This document shows, one piece after another, positions 1-4,919 of a stretch of 6,085 nucleotides of DNA. The stretch lies in NCBI GenBank assembly GCA_003497555.1, contig DNNS01000123.1:164-6248 (forward strand). Direction: 5' to 3'. The translations under genes were made by a program, and so were the position numbers. This DNA is from Spirochaetia bacterium (GTDB lineage: Bacteria > Spirochaetota > UBA12135). The notes beneath the pieces are model-generated. The model worked only from the letters and a program-made list of their open reading frames with translations, was not told the origin of the DNA and did not search any database. How positions within the stretch are numbered: position 1 is the stretch's first letter; every line of letters begins with the position of its first letter.

Positions 1-373
1 CAATAGGGGTTTTCAAAAATTGGCCAATGAAAATGGATCCGGTATAAATGCCATTCATTATTATCGGGACTATAACCTCTGTAACCCCATTTGGACATTC
101 ATCAATATAGGGGAACATTAACAATCGTGATTTTTTACACCTGATATCAATATCGTATCTGCTGCAACCCTTTTTATGTTTACCTGATTTTACTTGCAGA
201 CAAAAATCATTCTTATGTCCAAGGAGCCGATACAATCTAGACTCCAGATGATAATTCGGTTTGCGGTACTGATCCTCTAGCAAAACAGATACAGTGTAAC
301 CGGTAATTTTGGCATACGTTTCAATAAGATTGATAAACTCAGGTAATATATGCTCAACTAGTGTTTTTTCCAT
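1..373 (-). CDS. PocR-domain transcriptional regulator, N-terminal part (runs off the left edge)
   Basis: The reading frame opens at ATG 373-371 and stays open to the window edge, giving 124 residues of the N-terminus. An in-frame TAA two codons upstream makes this ATG the only ATG start. The protein resembles a PocR sensory domain, a ligand-binding PAS-like fold usually fused to an AraC-type helix-turn-helix. Seen here are FC at residues 57-58, spaced cysteines C70, C79 and C93, then the segment ECPNGVTEVIVPI (92-104) followed by a small-residue strand ending in IGQ (116-118). This matches the family pattern C-x-x-G-[LV]-x-E-x-x-x-P-I ... G-Q. The DNA-binding domain would lie to the left of the window, so AraC membership is inferred. 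The gene is divergent from the large glycosidase, the usual layout for a local regulator of a sugar-use locus. No Shine-Dalgarno sequence precedes the start. A regulator with a different output domain, such as a histidine kinase, is not excluded. Confidence 0.8.
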   Translation of the reverse strand, partial: MEKTLVEHILPEFINLIETYAKITGYTVSVLLEDQYRKPNYHLESRLYRLLGHKNDFCLQVKSGKHKKGCSRYDIDIRCKKSRLLMFPYIDECPNGVTEVIVPIIMNGIYTGSIFIGQFLKTPI

Positions 374-389
374 TGATTATTTATTAATA

Positions 390-418
390 ATTATACACTT
401 GCTTTATGATAAAGTAAA
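390..418 (-). promoter_or_regulatory. Candidate sigma70-type promoter of the PocR regulator
   Basis: On the minus strand there is a perfect TATAAT at 395-390 and a TTTACT (4 of 6 to TTGACA) at 418-413, separated by 17 bases. Transcription would start near 383, leaving only about 10 untranslated bases before the ATG at 373. This fits the lack of a Shine-Dalgarno motif and suggests a very short leader. The region is extremely AT-rich, so chance matches are easy, but the spacing and the perfect -10 box are good. Confidence 0.55.
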
Positions 419-483
419 AAGATAGAATTTAAAAATCCCTGTCTTTTTGTCAGATTTATAAAACTGGTTAAAAATATATCAAT

Positions 484-504
484 TATAGTATAAAATTAAC
501 TATA
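484..504. repeat. Short inverted repeat TATAGT-N9-ACTATA
   Basis: TATAGT at 484-489 and its exact complement ACTATA at 499-504 flank a 9-base AT-only spacer. The dyad sits between the two divergent start sites, where an operator would be expected. It could equally be a chance palindrome in very AT-rich DNA. No T-tract follows, so it is not a terminator. Confidence 0.3.
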
Positions 505-526
505 GATAAAAAAACGAAAATTTAGT

Positions 527-600
527 AAACTGTAAACAATAAATGATGAAAATTAATGAAACATTACGTACGTCTATCTATTGTATTGACAAACAGTAAA
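527..600 (+). repeat. Pair of direct repeats AAACWGTAAA, candidate regulator sites
   Basis: AAACTGTAAA at 527-536 and AAACAGTAAA at 591-600 differ at one base and start 64 bases apart, about six helical turns. A looser relative, AAACTGGTTAAA, starts 66 bases further upstream at 461-472. The downstream copy overlaps the last base of the TTGACA box at 586-591, which is where a class II activator would bind. AraC-family proteins typically use directly repeated sites, so these are plausible operators for the divergent regulator. This is inference from position and repetition only. Confidence 0.35.
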
Positions 601-612
601 GGTTAAGATAAA
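586..612 (+). promoter_or_regulatory. Candidate forward promoter for the large glycosidase
   Basis: A perfect TTGACA lies at 586-591. The best -10 match downstream is GATAAA at 607-612, with a short 15-base spacer, as is common for activator-dependent promoters. Transcription would start near 619 and give a leader of about 105 bases. An alternative is TATAAA at 695-700, which lacks a well-spaced -35 box and would start just before the ribosome binding site. If the 586-612 promoter is the real one, the small ORF starting at 612 cannot be translated from it. Confidence 0.3.
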
Positions 613-704
613 TGATGCGACATGTAATCTGGTATTTTTTGATATCGATCGTTTTTGTTTATGCGCAAGTTAACGTCAATTCACCGGGATATTGTATAAA
701 ATAG
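612..704 (+). CDS. Possible small secreted peptide or gene remnant, 30 codons
   Basis: ATG 612-614 (with a second ATG at 615) opens a 30-residue frame that stops at TAG 702-704. AAAGG at 598-602 lies nine bases upstream as a possible ribosome binding site. The product begins MMRH, then a hydrophobic stretch (VIWYFLISIVFVYA, residues 5-18), then QVNVNSPGYCIK. This looks like a Sec signal peptide with a likely cleavage after FVYA and a 12-residue mature tail. The tail ends GYCIK, which loosely echoes GYFYK at the mature N-terminus of the large glycosidase next door. It may be a small expressed peptide, a leader ORF, or the 5' stub of a lost paralogue. I do not recognise a family, and a frame of this length could occur by chance. 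Confidence 0.35.
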   Translation: MMRHVIWYFLISIVFVYAQVNVNSPGYCIK

Positions 705-711
705 ATATTCT

Positions 712-717
712 GAGGAG
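712..717 (+). promoter_or_regulatory. Ribosome binding site GAGGAG of the large glycosidase
   Basis: GAGGAG lies six bases before ATG 724-726. A second in-frame ATG at 730 (third codon) is 12 bases away, so 724 is the better start. The strength of this site suggests efficient translation. Confidence 0.8.
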
Positions 718-723
718 ATAATT

Positions 724-3700
724 ATGCAAATGACTTGTAAAACGGCAGCTGTATTTTTATTATTTTTTTCATTTTGTATATCCGCAAACGACGCAAATGG
801 TTATTTTTATAAAGTTGAAAAAATGTCTTCCGAAAATGGTGTTTTATTCTCCCAGCACGAACTTTTTGTCCAGCACCCTCTTGGAATCCACGGCAATCTG
901 GAACCATGGCGTGAAGACTGTTCCGGGGATATCTATGGAAAACTGGGAAATGAAGCAACCTATTATAAATTTTCAAATATACAAAATGAAAAAATAATCC
1001 TTGATATCCCGACTTCACCCAGAAGGCTTCGTTATAATCCTTTTCCGTTTAAAGCGCTTTTTATTAAAGTAAAATCTGAAAAAGCAGCAAAAGTAAAATT
1101 TTATTTCATAGCCAGTAATGATGAAGAAGAAATAAAGTATAGCAAGCCTGGATCCCTTACTTATTCAGAAGAGGTTACGATCGATGCCAATTGGAAAATG
1201 TTTAAGCTCGATATAGATGTAATTAATAACGAACGAAAAAATAGCGGTAAAGAAAAAATACCGGGAGTGAATCAGGTAATTATTAAAAATATGGATTCTG
1301 ATACTATGTATGTCGAACTTCCCTATCTGGATGTATCTTATGAAGCTGCCATGCGACTACGTTATAAGCGATTTTTAAACTGGTATGATTACATGCTGCT
1401 CGATCAGGAAATATTTGCTATTCATACAATAGGAGCTGCTAAGGCAGAAAGCTATGCAAAAAAAATTAAATCTATTTTTGATAAAACCACGGATGAGTTT
1501 GACATTGAAACAGATACAAAAGATAAATTTAATATTGAATTAAAATCCATCAAAATAAACGAACAGCTGGAAAACAGGATAAAGGAATTAACAGGATTGT
1601 TTAATGGATACCTTTATTCAACAGAATGCATATACAGATTAATCGGGATCAGAGAAGAGCTGGATCTTCTTGAAAAACGTATTGCGCTCTTAAAGGATAA
1701 CGATGTAATTTCACAAAAAGAATTACAAATATTTAATCAACTAAAAAAAGATTTCGATATATTAAATACTGAAAATCTTGCAGAAATTCTGACTTTTAAA
1801 AAAAATACGGATATTATAGAAAATCAAATATGGGAAAAATGGTCTACTTCAAAATATGGCACGTATAGAAGCGGATTAGATATATTCACCGCTGAGCAGG
1901 AACACATGAGCCTGATGGGAATTAATGATTTTGAAATAGCAACTGACAGAATGTTTGCAGAAGAAGATTATATGTATATGAAAACACTCGGCTATAGGCT
2001 GATACGAATGCCGATCAGGGACAAGGCATGGGACGACAGCGTTGGTTTTTATTCATCTGATTATTTGGAAAAATATAATACAGCAGCGCGTTGGGCAGCG
2101 CGATACGGCCTTAATGTAATAAGCGAAATACATTATTTGCCGGATACTATTATGGCTGAATACAGAAATACCGGGGAAAACCAGTCATTTTATGACGCAA
2201 TTGAGTGCGGGGATTGGATTGAAACCCAGATTGTAAAATTACTGTCAGCAATTAAGCCAAATCCGTCAATTGCAATTTTTGAAGTACCGCAAAACGAGCC
2301 ATATCTGCATGGCAATTCATCCCGAAAGAATAATCATACATTGCCCGACCACACCATCATCGGTAATAAAACATTGATGAAAAAATGGAATGTATATTTA
2401 AAAAATAAATACACATCGCCTGCAGCTTTACATAATGTCTGGTCACAAGGTGTACTATATAATAATGAAAACGGGCTGCAAAAGAACGAAAATTGGGAGA
2501 ATAGCAGCATTTTACCTCCGGGGCTAATCAATGTTCCCATGGCCTATAATGCGCGTCTATATGATTATATTCAATGGTTTGAATATGAACACAATTCTCT
2601 TTGTGACAGATTAGCCGTAAAAATTAAAAGTATCAAACCCCATATGTTAATTTCACAAGCCGTACCTTGTCAAAGCGGAAGCGCGAGCTATGATCCGGTA
2701 CATTTGGACGGGTTTTATTTAATGCAGAATGTAACTTCAAATATAGATTTGATCACTTCTCATTATAACCTCGGTACTTATCAAAGGCTTACGAGTCTTG
2801 ATATACCAGGTTACATGGGAGAGGAATTCGGACAAAATGAAAAAAGATGGAATGTGATGCACGATAGAAACGGCGGTAATCTTCCCTGGGCATGGGGAAC
2901 CCGGTACCGTAAAGGCGAAGATTTGATAGAATTGGATGAAAACGGTTATCCATGGTTTGATAAAAGATATTTGATAATCAATCAGAAAAAACTGAATACG
3001 CCCTCTCAAAAATACAAAGCGCAAATTATTATCCTTCCTGCTAAAAGACTGGTTTGCAGAGGTGATCTCAAATGGCTTGCTGTTGCAGACATGCTGGATT
3101 CTATGAATATAACGTACAAAATAATTGATCAGGACGTAATAATTAATAAACCGTATCTATTGCAAGAGTGTAAGGCAATTATTTTTGAAAATAATTATGG
3201 GGATCCTGATGTAATCAGATATCTTGTTGCAAGTAAAAAACCTGTTTTATTTACCGGTGAGTTATGTTTTGATAAATATGCGCATTTCGGGAAAGACGGC
3301 ATACTCAAGGGATTTTATGATAATAAAATATTTATAAAAAAAGTACCGGATATTACTATTAATGATTTCAGGTTAAATCTGGACGAAAAATGGGAGCTCG
3401 GTATTGTCGGAGGCACACAAAATAATAAATCTGAAAAAGAAGGGTTAATGTATTCCAGACTATCCGGATTTAAACCTGATAAGTCTGTTAATTTCACAGA
3501 AGAAATCACCTCAATAAAGGATTGGAGTGAAATTGTCGTTCCGGGTTTTTTACAGCATTACAGGGAAAAGATGAATATGCAATTCAAACGGGTATATTAT
3601 AAAACAACCATCGATCTCCCGGAAATAGACAACGGAATGGTTATGTACTCTTTGCAGATTGGCGGTGTTTATGATTATGACTGGATATATATAAATAATT

Positions 3701-4131
3701 CACTCATAGGAAATACATTGATTGTGAATAATCAGTCATGGCATCAACACAGACTGTATATAATTCCGCAAAATTATATGCACAAGAAAAAAAACACCGT
3801 TTATATCAGAATACAGGACGGTTCCGCTATCGGCGGCATCTGGGATGGGCCTGTTGCCTTTTTAAAATGTTATACAGGTATTCCATTAATTAAAAAAAAC
3901 AATATCGGGATTGATATCAATTCAGTATTAAGTCAGTATTCTTGCGTTTACGCCCCAAATCTGTCTGAAGTACTCAGGGAAAACGCGCTTACAATAGGCA
4001 CTATTGGGACTTTCCCTTTTTTAATTCAAGACGGCAAATATCTTTTACATTTAGGCGGCGAAGAGTTTTCAATAAGAAATTCCGGTCACGTAGATCTGAT
4101 TAATGCATTATTAATAATGGAAAAAAAATAA
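724..4131 (+). CDS. Large secreted multidomain glycoside hydrolase, clan GH-A type (family not assigned)
   Basis: This 1135-residue protein is probably exported and hydrolyses a glycosidic bond with retention. Residues 1-21 form a Sec signal peptide (hydrophobic AVFLLFFSFCISA), with no proper lipobox. Residues ~25-204 are a beta-sandwich resembling a carbohydrate-binding module. Residues ~207-372 are a long charged helical segment. Residues ~380-755 form a TIM barrel: RLIRMPI (425-431) at strand 2, EIHY (468-471) at strand 3, FEVPQNEP (519-526) at strand 4 with acid/base candidate E525, SHY (679-681) near strand 6, GEEFG (699-703) at strand 7 with nucleophile candidate E701, and LPWAWG (720-725) at strand 8. 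The insert MKKWNVYLKNKY..PAALHNVW resembles that of GH42-like enzymes. Residues ~763-860 look Rossmann/flavodoxin-like, as in beta-galactosidase trimerisation domains. Residues ~935-1060 are a GH2-like jelly roll (VPGFLQ, DWIYINNSLIG, GGIWDGP). The last ~70 residues are unassigned. A beta-galactosidase-like activity is only a guess; the clan call is firmer. Confidence 0.82.
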   Translation: MQMTCKTAAVFLLFFSFCISANDANGYFYKVEKMSSENGVLFSQHELFVQHPLGIHGNLEPWREDCSGDIYGKLGNEATYYKFSNIQNEKIILDIPTSPRRLRYNPFPFKALFIKVKSEKAAKVKFYFIASNDEEEIKYSKPGSLTYSEEVTIDANWKMFKLDIDVINNERKNSGKEKIPGVNQVIIKNMDSDTMYVELPYLDVSYEAAMRLRYKRFLNWYDYMLLDQEIFAIHTIGAAKAESYAKKIKSIFDKTTDEFDIETDTKDKFNIELKSIKINEQLENRIKELTGLFNGYLYSTECIYRLIGIREELDLLEKRIALLKDNDVISQKELQIFNQLKKDFDILNTENLAEILTFKKNTDIIENQIWEKWSTSKYGTYRSGLDIFTAEQEHMSLMGINDFEIATDRMFAEEDYMYMKTLGYRLIRMPIRDKAWDDSVGFYSSDYLEKYNTAARWAARYGLNVISEIHYLPDTIMAEYRNTGENQSFYDAIECGDWIETQIVKLLSAIKPNPSIAIFEVPQNEPYLHGNSSRKNNHTLPDHTIIGNKTLMKKWNVYLKNKYTSPAALHNVWSQGVLYNNENGLQKNENWENSSILPPGLINVPMAYNARLYDYIQWFEYEHNSLCDRLAVKIKSIKPHMLISQAVPCQSGSASYDPVHLDGFYLMQNVTSNIDLITSHYNLGTYQRLTSLDIPGYMGEEFGQNEKRWNVMHDRNGGNLPWAWGTRYRKGEDLIELDENGYPWFDKRYLIINQKKLNTPSQKYKAQIIILPAKRLVCRGDLKWLAVADMLDSMNITYKIIDQDVIINKPYLLQECKAIIFENNYGDPDVIRYLVASKKPVLFTGELCFDKYAHFGKDGILKGFYDNKIFIKKVPDITINDFRLNLDEKWELGIVGGTQNNKSEKEGLMYSRLSGFKPDKSVNFTEEITSIKDWSEIVVPGFLQHYREKMNMQFKRVYYKTTIDLPEIDNGMVMYSLQIGGVYDYDWIYINNSLIGNTLIVNNQSWHQHRLYIIPQNYMHKKKNTVYIRIQDGSAIGGIWDGPVAFLKCYTGIPLIKKNNIGIDINSVLSQYSCVYAPNLSEVLRENALTIGTIGTFPFLIQDGKYLLHLGGEEFSIRNSGHVDLINALLIMEKK

Positions 4132-4147
4132 ATGCCCTTAAGGGCGT
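4121..4147 (-). terminator. Rho-independent terminator of the LamG gene, overlapping the end of the convergent gene
   Basis: The perfect palindrome GCCCTTAAGGGC (4134-4145) forms a four-base GC stem with a TTAA loop, extended by T-G and A-T pairs to 4132-4147. On the minus strand it is followed by ATTTATTTTTTTT, so it should terminate transcription of the LamG gene, which stops at 4160. The T-run is the complement of the eight As (4121-4128) that encode the final lysines of the large glycosidase. On the plus strand the following tract (ATATTTG) is weaker, so forward termination may be partial. The stem is short, which lowers certainty. Confidence 0.6.
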
Positions 4148-4159
4148 ATATTTGTAAAA

Positions 4160-4783
4160 TTAAAATTTTTCTAAAATAATATTATCTGCATCTTTTTTTA
4201 AAAGTTTTTCTTTATCTTTATATTCATTTATTTCAGATGCCGTTAGCGCTTTTTTCCAGATGCGGAGTTTTTTCATTTTACCTTTAAAATAGCGGTCCTT
4301 GTTAATGTCATTATCAAACCCAATAGAGAGCGGGTTTGTATTATTGATTATATTTTCAGAAGAGCATTTTAATGTACCGGCTGTTTTACCGTTTAAATAA
4401 ATTATTATTTGTTTTTTATCATATGTACAGGCTATGTGATTCCAGCCGGCTATCATCTCTTTTTTATCAAATTTAGCGGAATTACAGCGCATGACTTTAT
4501 TAAAAATCGCAATAAGACAATCATCTTTATCGTTTATAAATAAACTATAAGCTTGTGCTGCATGAGGGCCTTTGGAAACAATAGTCCTGAAAGATGTTTT
4601 TGTACCCGGGAAATCTTCAATCTGTACCCAGACTTCAATAGTTAATTCGTCAATTAAATTTAAAGCTTCAGAATGCGGGATAATAATTTTTTCTTTACCA
4701 TCAAATGATTTTTCATCTCCGCAAAGAAACGAAGCACAAAGTACAATACAAATCATACATAAACGCTGAATACAGAATTTCAT
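4160..4783 (-). CDS. Small secreted LamG/concanavalin A-like domain protein
   Basis: The 207-residue product has a signal peptide (residues 1 to ~22, cysteine-rich: C4, C9, C12, C16, C21) and then a single LamG-type jelly roll of about 165 residues. Family landmarks are SFDGKEKIIIP (26-36), LTIEVWVQ, IVSKG, YSLFI, WNHIACTYD, IIYLNGK and FKGKMKKLRIWKKALTASEI, in the order typical of LamG_3 domains. These domains usually bind sugars or calcium and are often attached to hydrolases; here the domain stands alone with a lysine-rich tail. ATG 4783-4781 is chosen as start because AAGGAG lies six bases upstream. A TTG two codons earlier (4789) would abut that ribosome binding site and is unlikely. The gene lies downstream of the GH20 gene on the same strand with a 136-base gap and its own promoter. 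A role as a glycan-binding accessory protein is inferred. No catalytic motif is visible. Confidence 0.85.
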   Translation of the reverse strand: MKFCIQRLCMICIVLCASFLCGDEKSFDGKEKIIIPHSEALNLIDELTIEVWVQIEDFPGTKTSFRTIVSKGPHAAQAYSLFINDKDDCLIAIFNKVMRCNSAKFDKKEMIAGWNHIACTYDKKQIIIYLNGKTAGTLKCSSENIINNTNPLSIGFDNDINKDRYFKGKMKKLRIWKKALTASEINEYKDKEKLLKKDADNIILEKF

Positions 4784-4789
4784 TGGCAA

Positions 4790-4795
4790 CTCCTT
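4790..4795 (-). promoter_or_regulatory. Ribosome binding site AAGGAG that sets the LamG start
   Basis: On the minus strand AAGGAG occupies 4795-4790, six bases before ATG 4783. It decides between this ATG and the upstream in-frame TTG at 4789, which has no room for a ribosome binding site. Confidence 0.8.
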
Positions 4796-4807
4796 ATTTT
4801 TGATTTC

Positions 4808-4835
4808 ATTTTAACATAACTTTGTGTTTTTTCAA
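4808..4835 (-). promoter_or_regulatory. Candidate sigma70-type promoter of the LamG gene
   Basis: On the minus strand TTGAAA (4835-4830) and TAAAAT (4813-4808) are separated by 16 bases, with a TGT extension directly before the -10 box (extended -10 type). Transcription would start near 4801 and give a leader of about 18 bases containing the AAGGAG site. The LamG gene may therefore be expressed independently of the upstream GH20 gene. Confidence 0.5.
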
Positions 4836-4919
4836 TGTTGCTGAAATTTTTAATAATATTCTTGAATTCCTATTCAGCAGGTTCATTTTCTTCATATACA
4901 ATAGATTCACAACTATTTT

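Larger units (their letters stand above)
374..723. other. Divergent intergenic regulatory region
   Basis: This 350-base stretch separates the regulator from the large glycosidase and is visibly more AT-rich than the genes. It contains the minus-strand promoter of the regulator, a TATAGT/ACTATA inverted repeat, two copies of AAACWGTAAA, a TTGACA box at 586-591, the 8-base palindrome ACGTACGT at 566-573, a small ORF (612-704), a TATAAA at 695-700 and the ribosome binding site of the glycosidase. No tRNA-like or riboswitch-like structure was recognised. Confidence 0.7.

Noticed and set aside
416..448. Inverted repeat AAAAAGA / TCTTTTT as a terminator or operator
   Set aside because: The arms are nearly pure A/T runs with a 19-base loop, expected by chance in this AT-rich stretch.
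543..599. Eighteen-codon ORF (ATG ATG AAA ATT ...) upstream of the small signal-peptide ORF
   Set aside because: It has no ribosome binding site and no signal or motif, and overlaps the candidate promoter; this length is expected by chance.
724..795. Lipoprotein signal on the large glycosidase (cysteine in FFSFCISA)
   Set aside because: The residues before the cysteine (F, S, F) do not fit a lipobox; an ordinary Sec cleavage near CISA is more likely.
722..1018. Minus-strand frame of 98 codons
   Set aside because: It lies antisense to the start of the large glycosidase, has no ribosome binding site, and its composition is that of a reversed coding frame.
2334..3509. Three minus-strand frames of 64-95 codons at 2334-2540, 2737-3024 and 3315-3509
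   Set aside because: All lie inside the glycosidase coding region, where the plus-strand frame has clear domain motifs; they show no family features.
4784..4789. TTG at 4789 as the start of the LamG gene
   Set aside because: It directly abuts the AAGGAG ribosome binding site, whereas the ATG at 4783 has ideal six-base spacing.
4839..4879. Inverted repeat TGCTGAA / TTCAGCA as a terminator for the GH20 gene
   Set aside because: The arms are seven bases with a 27-base loop and no T-tract follows on the minus strand; no good terminator for GH20 was found in the gap.
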